NCBI RefSeq assembly: GCF_900890425.1
Contig: NZ_CAAHFG010000001.1
Coordinates: forward strand, 1,922,001-1,986,000
DNA: 64,000 nucleotides
Direction of reading: 5' to 3'
From: Pontiella desulfatans
GTDB taxonomy: Bacteria > Verrucomicrobiota > Kiritimatiellia > Kiritimatiellales > Pontiellaceae
Made by a program: the position numbers and the translations under genes. Below the pieces are notes generated by a model. That model was not told the origin of the DNA and made no database searches. It worked only from the letters and a program-made list of their open reading frames with translations. This document shows positions 51,970 to 61,514 of this stretch, piece after piece. Every line of letters starts with the position of its first letter. The stretch's first letter is position 1.

Positions 51970-53796
51970 CTAATTCTCTAACTCAACTTTCAGATTGTAG
52001 AACCCACCGGACTCGGCGGAGTGGACGGTATCGGTATAGCTGTTCTGCGGGTAGGCAATTCCGGTTTCCAGAGTTTGGAAACTGTTGGTGAGGCTGTCGG
52101 TCCATTCCACCGTGTAGACGCGGCCGGAGACGGATTGCCAATCGATGACGTACCCTTCTCCTGGAATCTCCCAGGGCTTCGCCAGCTTCAGGATGGAGCT
52201 GGCGTTGGTGGGATCGGTGCCCATAATCCATTCGGCCCAGTTTCTACCGGGACCGCCATAGCCAGGGCCATCGGCGTCCGGATCCGCATCGGGGTTGGCA
52301 TTGGGATGGTTGGTGGAACCGAAGTATTGGATTTCCCATTCGTCGGGAAGTCCGTCACCGTCGCCATCCACAAACGAGCCGCCTTGAGCTTCGCCATCCC
52401 ACCAGATCATGAAGTTGTCGAATGCTAGATCCCCTGCGGAAACCACTTCTCCCTGATTATCAACATAGATTACGGGAACAAAGGTATCCGCCGTGGATAG
52501 CCCCCACGATGCTGTTGAGATTGAAGAGAGCTGTTGGAACCGTCCAAACACAAATGCATGAGAACTGAGCGTCTGGGCCGTTGCATCATAATCAATTCGA
52601 ATCAAAGCATCATTGAGTTCATAAAAATAATCCTGATCCTCATAGAAATCGGTATCGGAAATAAGGTCGATCCCCCAGGTCTCAAGCCGGTAAACATCGA
52701 AACCATTATTAAAATAACGAATGCTGAACTCTTTTCCACCACCGAACACCGAAAGCCCCGGTCCTACATTCTGAATATCGTTCAGGAATGCGGCAGAAAC
52801 TGCGACAGACCAACTCTGAGTGGAACTGAGTTCATGCGCATCCCACTGCCAGCCGTGCCAGCCATCAGAACCGGAGAGATTACTATACTCCAGCCGTCCG
52901 GAAACCTCAGTAAATGTTGCTGCCGGATCTGTCCAGATAAATGGTTGCCATTTGGCAGAATCAACAGAGTTGTCATTAAAGTCATCATAAAACGCCGTTG
53001 GGCCACTGACAAAAAACTCATGGGTTACTTCGGCAAGCTTGTTATAGAAATAGGGAATACCATCGGCATTCAGATCCGTCCGGAGAAAACCTTGATATTG
53101 AGCAAACACATTGAATCCCTGTTCCAATTGAACGGAGGTCTGGGTGGTGGTAATCGGTCCATCGGAAGGCGGGAACCAACCCAGATTATCGGCAACTCCA
53201 GAGGAGTATAATCCGATGAAGACACCGTCCTCATCATCGTCTTTAAGTGCATTACCGATTTCGTTAAAGTTTGCCCCGGCCTGCGGGGTCGGCCACTGGA
53301 GGTTTAGCGTGCCGACGGTCTGAATCGACCCGGCCAGTGGTGAAGGCGAGGTAAAGGTTGGCTCCACAGTCATGGGCGGTATCGGCGTCACGCCGTCGTT
53401 CTGAGTGAAAGGCAGCGTGGTCGACTGGTAGCTGCCGTCCGAAAACCCGAAAGTGATGGTTATGACACCGTCCAACAGGGTGTCGTAGGGCGTCGTTTGG
53501 TTCCTGTCGCTAATTCTCCATTCCAGGCCGGACCCGGAATCCCACGGGATGGTCTCAAGCACATCCAGCCCGCCAAGCGTCTGCACGCGCATCGAAACAA
53601 CGTCATGGCTGGTCACCGCTTCAATGTCGTACCAATAGTCGTCATCACTGGAGTCCCCCGCGCTGCCGAAATCACGCGAATATTCCATATTTAATTCATG
53701 CACTTCATTACTTAAGACGGATACGGCCGATGTAATTGAGACGACGCCCAAACATGAGCCCATCATTATTCCCGCTATCATTTTTTTGTTCATCAT
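51970..53796 (-). CDS. Exported protein with TSP3 loops and the shared LKVELEN C-terminal module
   Basis: 608 residues: signal peptide (about 1-24; MMNKKMIAGIMMGSCLGVVS), an N-terminal beta region, a LamG/concanavalin-like part (about 270-470; AFYDDFNDNSVDSAKWQPF) and a C-terminal about 130-residue module: DGDGLPDEWEIQYFGSTNH, NANPDADPDADG (calcium loops), EWIMGTDPTNASSILKLA, SGRVYTVEWTDSLTNSFQ and the end GGFYNLKVELEN. The same module closes the protein at 53847. ATG at 53796 lies eight bases after GGAG. Confidence 0.82.
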   Translation of the reverse strand: MMNKKMIAGIMMGSCLGVVSITSAVSVLSNEVHELNMEYSRDFGSAGDSSDDDYWYDIEAVTSHDVVSMRVQTLGGLDVLETIPWDSGSGLEWRISDRNQTTPYDTLLDGVITITFGFSDGSYQSTTLPFTQNDGVTPIPPMTVEPTFTSPSPLAGSIQTVGTLNLQWPTPQAGANFNEIGNALKDDDEDGVFIGLYSSGVADNLGWFPPSDGPITTTQTSVQLEQGFNVFAQYQGFLRTDLNADGIPYFYNKLAEVTHEFFVSGPTAFYDDFNDNSVDSAKWQPFIWTDPAATFTEVSGRLEYSNLSGSDGWHGWQWDAHELSSTQSWSVAVSAAFLNDIQNVGPGLSVFGGGKEFSIRYFNNGFDVYRLETWGIDLISDTDFYEDQDYFYELNDALIRIDYDATAQTLSSHAFVFGRFQQLSSISTASWGLSTADTFVPVIYVDNQGEVVSAGDLAFDNFMIWWDGEAQGGSFVDGDGDGLPDEWEIQYFGSTNHPNANPDADPDADGPGYGGPGRNWAEWIMGTDPTNASSILKLAKPWEIPGEGYVIDWQSVSGRVYTVEWTDSLTNSFQTLETGIAYPQNSYTDTVHSAESGGFYNLKVELEN

Positions 53797-53846
53797 TTTC
53801 TTATCTCCATGCATCGGACGGCTGAGGACAGCCGCCTCTACCTATT

Positions 53847-56800
53847 CTAATTCTCTAATTCAACTTTCAGATTGTAAAACCCGCCGCCTACGGCGGTGTG
53901 GACGGTGTCGGTGTAGCTGTTCTGCGGGTGGGTGATGTTGGACTCGAGCACCTCGAAGGTGTTGGTGAGGTTGCCCGCCCATTCAACGGTGTAGACGCGG
54001 CCGGTAACGGGTTGCCATTCGATGACATAGCCGGTGCCGGGGATATGCCACGGTTGCGCCAGCTTGAGGATGGAGTTGGCGTTGGTGGGATCGGTGCCCA
54101 TAACCCATTCATCCCAGTTTCTACCGGGTCCGCCATAGCCGTTGCCGTCGGAGTCGGGGTCGGCATCGGGATTGGCGTTGGTGTGGCTGGTGCTGCCGAA
54201 GTATTTGATTTCCCAAGCATCGGGCAGCCCGTCGCCATCGGCGTCGGAGGGTACATTGACGACGATGAAGTGGTTTGCATCCACCCCGTTGACCGTCGCA
54301 TGCAAGGTGGCGGAACCGGATCCCGTCAGGATGATGGTTCCCGAGCTTTCATCGGTGAAGCTGAAGGGTGAAAGGTCGAAGGTGCCGAGCCCCACCCCGC
54401 CGCCGATCACCTGCAAGTCCACGAACTCTTCCAAACCAATGAACTGCTTGGGGTGGCCATAGATGTTCTTGGCCTGGAGCGTGACGAAGAATTCCTGGTC
54501 GGCGGTGACTGACGACGGTGCGCTCCAAACCAGGGAACCGAGCGGTGCCTCCGTCCAGCGGTAGACGACGGGTATTTCGAGCGGAGAATTGGCGGCCTGG
54601 GCCGAGACGATGGAGACCGTCCCTGTGCGGATGTATTCGGGATAGAATTCCTCGCCCCTATCGGGCACATCCCAGGCGGTGTTGCTGACCGAAAGCATGT
54701 CCACCTCGCCGGATAGCGTGCCGTTGCTGACGGGAAGCTCCAGCCAGGTGACATCGGAGGTTGCGCTGTAGCCCAGCACGTTCGAGCTGCTGCTCCAGAC
54801 CGAGAAGGAATGATCATACTCGACCGGATAGCCCCAGTAGGCCTGGCCATTGATTCCGGTGGTGGATGCCAGGAGATATTCGGGGATGAAATTGAAGGAG
54901 CCCACATGGCCATTGCCATCGTCCGCCACGAGCCAAATGTTGGACGGCATGCCGGCAACGGCGAGCTCGCCCGTCCAGACGCCGTCAACAAAGCTACCGG
55001 TGTTGATTGGCGAGAGTGCAAGCGGCTCCAATCCGCCCCCCACGCCGAACCGGACATCCGGAACCAAACTTTTGGTGTATGGCGCGGGATTGTCTACGAG
55101 CGGCCAGTCCAGCGGATCGTTGTAGCCGCTGTCCGTGTAGAAATAGATGGAGCGCACCTCGCCGACATCGGTCGCGGCACATAGCCCCGATGGATCTTCC
55201 CACGAACCGTTGTTAAAGCTGAAGTCCACCATCAGGTGGTCCGAACCATTGTATTCGAACGGAGTCGCAAACACGAATTCCACCCATCCCGTGGAGGTTA
55301 TCGTCTCTGTCGCTTGATAAACCGTCGCCCAATCACTTTCCCATTCCGGGGAAGGTCCATAGGCATATAGATCGGTATGCCGCATGCGGATCGTCCAGTT
55401 GTTCATGGGTAGCGAGGGGAGTTCCAGGACATTCAACGACAGGGATGAAAGGGTTGCTGCTCCGCCCATTTCCGGCTGCTGATAAATCACCTGCGTCCGC
55501 GCATCATGATAAAAGGTGTGCAACGGGTAGTCCCAGTCGGTGCCACCGAGGCCAATGTGGACTTCGCCGGAATCGCCGCTCCCCTGCCAGGCCGACAGAT
55601 TGGCCGAGCCGGCAAACGAGGTGAAAGGATTTCCGTCCGCATCGCGCGCCACCAGGGCAACGCCCATGGCGGCGAGCTGCGGATTGAGGATTTCCCACGT
55701 GAAGTGATCCAGCATCGGATCAACCACATCGAGCACAACCTGAATAAACCTCGGAGATCCCTCCGCATGGTACGATGCAACCTCTACCATGCCGGTATGG
55801 GAACCCGCCGGGAGCGAAGCACTATCGAAGCTCAATGCGATGGTATCGGCTTCGAAAGCATCGACCATTCCTGAAGACGGCGATGGGTAGAGCCAGGCCA
55901 CATCGGTCGAGACGGAATAATTCATACTTCCAATGCCTGTATTGTGCACATCGAACATCAAGTCGGACGGAGATGAACCCACTGGTGTTACCGTTGCCAT
56001 GGAGGATTCGGAAACATTTAGTTGAGCACCCTCAATGTACACGCTCACGGGAATCGTCATTGGCGAGTTCGCGGCATCAGGAGCGGTGATGGTAATCAGG
56101 GCATCGTGGTAACCGGCCTGCTGTATGGTTGCCGTTTCATAGTCAACCGTAAGCACGTCCACCTCACCTGTACTGGTTCCGCTTCCCGGGACCATGGAAA
56201 GCCATGGCACATCTGTGGTGACGATATACGCCATATTGGAGGAACCGCCGTTCCAGATTTCCAGAATGTCGTCCGGAGCGGATTCACCGAAGCTTGCATG
56301 GTTATTGTATGAATTCTGCGAGGTGGCAATCAGCGCAGGCTTGACGGGTTCGGGGGAAAGGGAGACATCGTCGATGTTCCATCCGCAGTAGGTCGCCGAC
56401 CAATCCGTCGGCCCCATGCCCCAGCGGATATGGACCGTCGGTTGTCCATCGGCTACGGCGGAAACATCGAATTGCATTTCCGTCCACTCGGTATCCGAGA
56501 ACGAAGCTCCAACATGATCCCACAGCGTAATCCAATCGGTTCCATTCGTGCTGATTTCAACCGTTGCATGGTCGTAGGTGGAATTTTCCACGCCCAGCCA
56601 TCGCCAGAACTTCAGCTCCAGGTTGGACTGGCCGGAGCAATCCAATGCCGGCGTTGTTAGCCAGTGGCGTGGAATATTGTTGGAATAATCCCCTGCCAGG
56701 TTATAGCCATAGACATTATTACCCGTATAACCGGACGACGGATCGCCATCTATTCCCAGTGGCATACCGAACGCCCAGTCGCCCTCGGTGCTCCAGCCCG

Positions 56801-59024
56801 GATCGGAGTCCATCGTAAACACGTGAACGGCCGGGTTTGGATCGACCGCCAACCCAATGAACTTGACGTCGTCGATGTTCCATCCCGGATGGGTTTGCGA
56901 TGAATCCGTTGGCCCCATGCCCCAGCGGACATAGACGGTGGAATGGCCATCCGCCACGGCCGAAACATCATAATCCATCTGCAACCAGGACGAATCGCCG
57001 ATGGCCGACCCTACATGGCTCCACACATTCGACCACGTTGTTCCATCGTTGCTAACCTGTATTTCGGCATGGTCGTAGGTTGAACTTTCGACCCCCAGCC
57101 AGCGTTGGAATTGAAGATGGACGTCCGTGTGGCCGGAACAATCGATTGGTGTGGTGGTTAGCCAATATTGCGGAATGTTGTTGGCATAGTCCCCGGCCAG
57201 GTTATAGCCATAGACATTCGAGCCGGTGAATCCGGATGAGGGATCCTGTTGATAGTTGCCCAGTCCCTGCGGCTGGCCAAAGGCCCACTGCCCTTCGATC
57301 GACCACCCCGGATCCGTATCCATGGGGAAAGCGGCGATCATGTCCCCGGAGGATATTGCGAGGGCATAGTGCCCTATGCTGCCATAACTGGAGTAGCCGT
57401 CGCCCAGCACATCGCCGTGCCCGGTGCCCTGGATTTTGACATGGTAGGTTCCCGGCAAAAGATCGTAGGCCAGGCCTGCATGCAATGCGGTGTCCGGATT
57501 GGAAGTTCCGATGAGCGCCCCCGAGGCATCCTGCAACTCCAAATGAATATCGAGGTTGGGGGAAATCGCCGCGGGATAGGCGGTGATGGCCACTTGTTTA
57601 TTGCCGTCCACCGTGAACGCATACCAATCCACATCCGCCGCGCTGGAGATAATTCCATCCACGCCGGCCGAACCGCCGGAAACATCCAATGCGGTCGAGT
57701 TTGCACGCACATCGCCGGCATCGTCGGCCACGAGACCAAAGCCATTGGCGGCATTGCCGATAACGGCGAGGTCGTCCTCGAATTGGTTGGCGCTAAGGTA
57801 TTCGCCCTTGCTCCACTGGGAAAGCTCCTGATAGTAGCCGACACCCATGATGGGCGCCCAGCCGACGGCGCCGCTGCCGTGCCCTTGGTAATAGCCTTCC
57901 GACGGGGAGATGCGGCCATCGTGGCTTAGGCCGAACGTGTGCCCCAGCTCGTGGGAGATTGCTTCGGCATGGCTTTTGGCGCTGGATGTGACGAATACCC
58001 AGCAAGGAATCGTGGTGGAAAAATTGCTACCGGCCTCATCAAAGCTATCCAGATAGGCCACGCCACCGGCCGAGCCATACCAATCGCTGGTCGGCGTGAT
58101 GATGCAGCGCATCCTGCTACCGACCGGGGCGCTGTTGTAGCGGCCGACATCGGTCGTGACATCGATGTCGAACGGCCAGAAGTCTTCCTTCACCTGCTTC
58201 CATACCTCTTCAATGTCGGCATTGCTGAGCGCGGAGGGCTCCGCCACGATCGTGCTTCCGCTGTTCCAGTCGGGATCGGTCACTGTTTCGCCATCGAAAT
58301 CGAGATAGAGCACCGCTGTCGCCGCCGGGCGGCTACTGAGCAGGGGCGGAATCTCCGATGTCAGGCGTATTGTAGCAGTTGCGACCGGCTCGTGTTCCGG
58401 CAGCGGCAGTGGATGGCAAATGACTTCCGAAAGCGGCCGCTCCTGCATGAGGACGCTGCCCGGAGACTGCGCCGCGAAGGTGTAGGCGAGCTCTTTTTCG
58501 GGCAGCAGGATGGTGCCGCTGAATTCATCGCCCCGGCTGCCCATGGAAAAGCTACCCTTTCGTGTTCCTGACAACGCCCCGCCGATACGGACATACCCAT
58601 CCTCCTGCATCGCCAGATTGACCTGTCCGGTAACCCGCTCGCCGTCGAACAAGGGAATCACCACGTTGTCGCCGCGCTTTAGGTTGGATAAGGAAACAAA
58701 GGAGGAAGGATCGAACGTTCCGGATCGGTTGGGCTGCCCGGCGCCGTTCTCGATATGCGCGTGGCTACCATGGTCGATAGGGGCGGCGCATGCGCAAACA
58801 GGTTCGTCCCATAGCTGGGTCAAGGCCGGGGCAGCGGGCGGTTCGGGTGCATCCAAATGTGCGGGAGGGGCGCCGGACAATCCTGGGGAGACCGGTGTTT
58901 CGGAAGCGTTCAAGGAAGAGTCAGGGGCCTGACTTTCCGGCCCGCGCTTCTTCGATACATTCACGACAACCAAGGAGGCCACCGCCAGGGCGACCAGGAT
59001 CAATATTGCATAGTGTTTTTTCAT
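53847..59024 (-). CDS. Giant metzincin zinc protease with C-terminal TSP3/LKVELEN module
   Basis: 1725 residues. N-terminal signal or anchor (about 1-24) then a low-complexity linker with a CAC motif near residue 80 that could be a cysteine switch. The protease domain (about 240-420) has HELGHTFGLSHDG, the HExxHxxGxxHD zinc site, and a probable Met-turn in APIMGVGYY. Next come a PPC-type domain (about 455-560; YAFTVDGNKQVAITAYPA), two MAM/jelly-roll-like repeats (SSGFTGSNVYGYNLAGDYAN and DPSSGYTGNNVYGYNLAGDY), BACON/choice-of-anchor-like beta domains, then the same module as 51970 ending GGFYNLKVELEN. AAGGAG fixes the start. An extracellular protease; substrate unknown. Confidence 0.85.
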   Translation of the reverse strand: MKKHYAILILVALAVASLVVVNVSKKRGPESQAPDSSLNASETPVSPGLSGAPPAHLDAPEPPAAPALTQLWDEPVCACAAPIDHGSHAHIENGAGQPNRSGTFDPSSFVSLSNLKRGDNVVIPLFDGERVTGQVNLAMQEDGYVRIGGALSGTRKGSFSMGSRGDEFSGTILLPEKELAYTFAAQSPGSVLMQERPLSEVICHPLPLPEHEPVATATIRLTSEIPPLLSSRPAATAVLYLDFDGETVTDPDWNSGSTIVAEPSALSNADIEEVWKQVKEDFWPFDIDVTTDVGRYNSAPVGSRMRCIITPTSDWYGSAGGVAYLDSFDEAGSNFSTTIPCWVFVTSSAKSHAEAISHELGHTFGLSHDGRISPSEGYYQGHGSGAVGWAPIMGVGYYQELSQWSKGEYLSANQFEDDLAVIGNAANGFGLVADDAGDVRANSTALDVSGGSAGVDGIISSAADVDWYAFTVDGNKQVAITAYPAAISPNLDIHLELQDASGALIGTSNPDTALHAGLAYDLLPGTYHVKIQGTGHGDVLGDGYSSYGSIGHYALAISSGDMIAAFPMDTDPGWSIEGQWAFGQPQGLGNYQQDPSSGFTGSNVYGYNLAGDYANNIPQYWLTTTPIDCSGHTDVHLQFQRWLGVESSTYDHAEIQVSNDGTTWSNVWSHVGSAIGDSSWLQMDYDVSAVADGHSTVYVRWGMGPTDSSQTHPGWNIDDVKFIGLAVDPNPAVHVFTMDSDPGWSTEGDWAFGMPLGIDGDPSSGYTGNNVYGYNLAGDYSNNIPRHWLTTPALDCSGQSNLELKFWRWLGVENSTYDHATVEISTNGTDWITLWDHVGASFSDTEWTEMQFDVSAVADGQPTVHIRWGMGPTDWSATYCGWNIDDVSLSPEPVKPALIATSQNSYNNHASFGESAPDDILEIWNGGSSNMAYIVTTDVPWLSMVPGSGTSTGEVDVLTVDYETATIQQAGYHDALITITAPDAANSPMTIPVSVYIEGAQLNVSESSMATVTPVGSSPSDLMFDVHNTGIGSMNYSVSTDVAWLYPSPSSGMVDAFEADTIALSFDSASLPAGSHTGMVEVASYHAEGSPRFIQVVLDVVDPMLDHFTWEILNPQLAAMGVALVARDADGNPFTSFAGSANLSAWQGSGDSGEVHIGLGGTDWDYPLHTFYHDARTQVIYQQPEMGGAATLSSLSLNVLELPSLPMNNWTIRMRHTDLYAYGPSPEWESDWATVYQATETITSTGWVEFVFATPFEYNGSDHLMVDFSFNNGSWEDPSGLCAATDVGEVRSIYFYTDSGYNDPLDWPLVDNPAPYTKSLVPDVRFGVGGGLEPLALSPINTGSFVDGVWTGELAVAGMPSNIWLVADDGNGHVGSFNFIPEYLLASTTGINGQAYWGYPVEYDHSFSVWSSSSNVLGYSATSDVTWLELPVSNGTLSGEVDMLSVSNTAWDVPDRGEEFYPEYIRTGTVSIVSAQAANSPLEIPVVYRWTEAPLGSLVWSAPSSVTADQEFFVTLQAKNIYGHPKQFIGLEEFVDLQVIGGGVGLGTFDLSPFSFTDESSGTIILTGSGSATLHATVNGVDANHFIVVNVPSDADGDGLPDAWEIKYFGSTSHTNANPDADPDSDGNGYGGPGRNWDEWVMGTDPTNANSILKLAQPWHIPGTGYVIEWQPVTGRVYTVEWAGNLTNTFEVLESNITHPQNSYTDTVHTAVGGGFYNLKVELEN

Positions 59025-59148
59025 GGCCCTTCTCCTTCGCGGGGGCATCCCTGCCAACCCACACCATCAATCATCCAGTTGTGTTTTCAGATTAGGATCC
59101 CGCCGTTTCCCTCTGCGAGCAGACGGCAGGAGCACCATTAAACTTGAA

Positions 59149-59170
59149 GGGCGGTTCCGAAGAACCGCCC
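59149..59170 (-). terminator. Rho-independent terminator of the lipoprotein gene
   Basis: GGGCGGTTC and GAACCGCCC are perfect complements with a TTCG loop on the - strand, followed by TTCAAGTTTAA. It lies just after the lipoprotein stop at 59179 and separates it from the protease gene. Confidence 0.8.
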
Positions 59171-59178
59171 TGATAACT

Positions 59179-59583
59179 CTATTGTTTGGTTGCCGTGAAA
59201 TTCTCGACGAAGTCAGGAGAACCATCGTCGAACTTAACCGTGAAGGTTCCGGTGAGCGTGTTGCCGGAAATGGTGATTTCAATGAACCCTGTTCCGATTA
59301 GGGTGGTTCCGTCATCATCGTATTCGTCATGGGAGTACGATAGCGAGTTACCCGATACCTTAAAGGTGAACGTCTCCACGCTGCCATCCTCTCCGTCGGT
59401 AATGGTTGCCTTTCCTTCCGACGTGAGAACCAATGTGGTTCCATCATCGAAAAGATACGTGCCGGCGATGCTTCCGTCCCCGTCGTCATCGTCCCCACAG
59501 CCGGTGAAGAACATGGAAAGGCAGAGACTCATTGCGACCAGCGCCACACGGCGCCCCATCTTGTACAATTTGCGTTCCTTCAT
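59179..59583 (-). CDS. Small lipoprotein, lipocalin-like beta barrel
   Basis: 134 residues with a lipoprotein signal peptide ending in MFFTGCGDDDDGDG (lipobox Cys about residue 28), then short beta strands in a GTYLFDDGTTLVLTSEGKAT, TFTFKVSGNSLSYS and ISGNTLTGTFTVKF pattern that resembles small lipocalin-like (DUF4488/5640-type) domains. Family cannot be fixed. AAAGGAG precedes the ATG at 59583. The Asp-rich stretch just after the Cys suggests inner-membrane retention is possible under the +2 Gly/Asp rule. Confidence 0.75.
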   Translation of the reverse strand: MKERKLYKMGRRVALVAMSLCLSMFFTGCGDDDDGDGSIAGTYLFDDGTTLVLTSEGKATITDGEDGSVETFTFKVSGNSLSYSHDEYDDDGTTLIGTGFIEITISGNTLTGTFTVKFDDGSPDFVENFTATKQ

Positions 59584-59825
59584 GGAGCAACTCCTTTGAT
59601 TTTGGGGGCTGTTGTCTAAACAGGCTGCCCCTTTCATTTAATGGAACGCTAGCAGTCCTATTTCAAACTGTATATACCACTTTAGGCGTAGTCGGATATC
59701 GTTTTACTCACATTTAGCTTGCCGGGGTAAGATAATTGGGTATTTTCATGCGTGTTAACAATGCAAGTCACTCATGGAAAGTATCTAGTAAAATTTACTA
59801 GAGCATGTTGAAAGGGAGATAAAAC
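59584..59825. other. Divergent control region of lipoprotein and LuxR genes
   Basis: A 242-base AT-rich stretch without genes. It holds the promoters of the lipoprotein gene (-) and the LuxR gene (+), and the palindrome at 59784-59802. No other structure seen. Confidence 0.55.
59784..59802. promoter_or_regulatory. 19-bp perfect palindrome before the LuxR pair
   Basis: TCTAGTAAAATTTACTAGA reads the same on both strands around a central A. It ends 23 bases before the GTG start, over the expected promoter or leader, and is a strong candidate for the operator of the LuxR-type regulators, like lux-box palindromes in size. Confidence 0.7.
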
Positions 59826-60653
59826 GTGGTTTCCTTGAATAGTTTCAGGAACATTTCGGTTGCTGATCTGCAACAGGTGATGTTGGTCTGCGAACGGCTT
59901 CATAACGCCGATCCGGGGAAATCTTTCATACACCATTGTCACACGGTGCTGAATCGTGCCCTGGGCCATGTCCACTTCGCGGCGGAGCTCTACCAACTCG
60001 ACCCGTTCCTGCTCAAGGAGCATGAAATCCGCACGTTGGACGAAGATTACTGGATCCCTGTTTTCAAAGATCATATGCAGGAACATCCGTTTGCCGCTAA
60101 AATGATTGCCATTTCAGATTACGAAATTGGAGCAACCCATCGGGAGGCGTCCCTCATGGAGTTCCGCCAAACGGTACTGTTCAACGAATTCTACGACCAG
60201 GTGGAAGCCCAGAACCAAATATGGATTGGCATACGGCAAGGCAACGATCTGCTGAACTGCGTCTATTCGCGGGAACGGGAATACAGCGAGGCGGAGCTTT
60301 CCCTGCTGCACATCATCCAACCGCACCTTGAACTGGCTTGGAAAAACTGGCGTCGGACTCGTGCACTGAAACAGGAACTTGATTTGCTGAAGGGGGCCAT
60401 TTTCAAGTCGGAAACGGAGCAAGCTGCTGCAGCGCAGTTGAGAAAATCAATTGAATCGCTGACGTCCCGGCAGCGCGATGTCGTTGAACAAGTGGCACAG
60501 GGACGGGATAATCAGGAGATTTCCGAAGAACTGGGTATTTCCCCGATGACCGTAAAAAAGCATCTCCAGTTGGTTTTCCAAGCGTTGAAAATAAGGCACC
60601 GCACCGAGCTGGCCGCCCAATGGCACCAGGCGCATTCTATCATGATCCACTAA
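59826..60653 (+). CDS. LuxR-type HTH regulator, paralog 1
   Basis: 275 residues starting with GTG behind GGGAG. The N-terminal about 200 residues are a domain of unknown family (NISVADLQQVMLVCERLH, FNEFYDQVEAQNQIWIG); the C-terminal about 65 are a GerE/LuxR HTH (SLTSRQRDVVEQVAQGRDNQ, GISPMTVKKHLQLVFQALKI) ending AAQWHQAHSIMIH. No receiver or autoinducer motif recognised. The sequence is related to the next gene throughout and to the pseudogene at 5905. It probably controls its own operon through the palindrome. Confidence 0.85.
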   Translation: MVSLNSFRNISVADLQQVMLVCERLHNADPGKSFIHHCHTVLNRALGHVHFAAELYQLDPFLLKEHEIRTLDEDYWIPVFKDHMQEHPFAAKMIAISDYEIGATHREASLMEFRQTVLFNEFYDQVEAQNQIWIGIRQGNDLLNCVYSREREYSEAELSLLHIIQPHLELAWKNWRRTRALKQELDLLKGAIFKSETEQAAAAQLRKSIESLTSRQRDVVEQVAQGRDNQEISEELGISPMTVKKHLQLVFQALKIRHRTELAAQWHQAHSIMIH

Positions 60654-60674
60654 CATGCTTGCGGGGTATCAAAT

Positions 60675-61514
60675 ATGCAATTAACTCCACTCTCCAAGCT
60701 TCGGAATCTTTCTTCTGGAGATCTATCGCGAATCAATAACGTCACGAGCGAATTGCACCGGGCAAATTACGGGGAGTCCTTTCTCGAACATTGCTCCGGT
60801 ATTTTGGAACCCACTATCGGGCACGTGCATTTGTCCGCCGAAACCTATTCAGCGGAAATCAAGTTGACCGAAGTTGTAAACCGAACCATCACGCCTGAAT
60901 GGATTGATGTTTTCACCCGCTATATGGACGACCATCCCTATGTGCAGCGCATGCTGACCAATGCCCCGCGCCATCTGGAAACCATCCAACAGGAACCCAC
61001 GCTCAAGAAATTCGAGAAAACCGCGCTCTTCAACGAGTTTTACACCAGGGTGGATGGCCAAAACCTACTCTGGATGGCTGCCAAAAACCAAGGGGAAATC
61101 CTAAGCATCGCCCTGCTTCGCAAGGAAAAATATTCCAACAACGAACTATCCATGGCATCGCTTATCCATCCGCACTTGGAAAGCGCTTGGAAAAACTGGC
61201 GGCGATCCCAGAGGCTAAAAACGGAACTTGATGCATTGAAGAAAACCTCTTTCCTTTCGCTGGAAGATGAGATCAAAGCCGCCGCCATCCGGCATGCCAT
61301 CGAATGCCTGACTCCGCGTCAACGCAATGTAGTCGAATTGGTGGCCGACGGACGGGATAACCAACAGATCGCCGACCAGTTGAAAATATCGATTCTGACG
61401 GTCAAGAAACACCTGCAATCGATATTCCTGGCCATGGATGTCCAGCACCGCACCGCGTTGGCCGCCCAATGGCACCAAGCCCTCTCCGTCCCTCGCCACC
61501 ACAATGACTCATAA
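60675..61514 (+). CDS. LuxR-type HTH regulator, paralog 2
   Basis: 279 residues, related to the previous gene over its full length (ALFNEFYTRVDGQNLLWMAA, PHLESAWKNWRRSQRLKTEL, then CLTPRQRNVVELVADGRDNQ and ISILTVKKHLQSIFLAMDVQ). The C-terminus again has ALAAQWHQALS. A tandem duplicate separated by 21 bases, without its own palindrome, so it is probably in the same operon. Confidence 0.85.
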   Translation: MQLTPLSKLRNLSSGDLSRINNVTSELHRANYGESFLEHCSGILEPTIGHVHLSAETYSAEIKLTEVVNRTITPEWIDVFTRYMDDHPYVQRMLTNAPRHLETIQQEPTLKKFEKTALFNEFYTRVDGQNLLWMAAKNQGEILSIALLRKEKYSNNELSMASLIHPHLESAWKNWRRSQRLKTELDALKKTSFLSLEDEIKAAAIRHAIECLTPRQRNVVELVADGRDNQQIADQLKISILTVKKHLQSIFLAMDVQHRTALAAQWHQALSVPRHHNDS

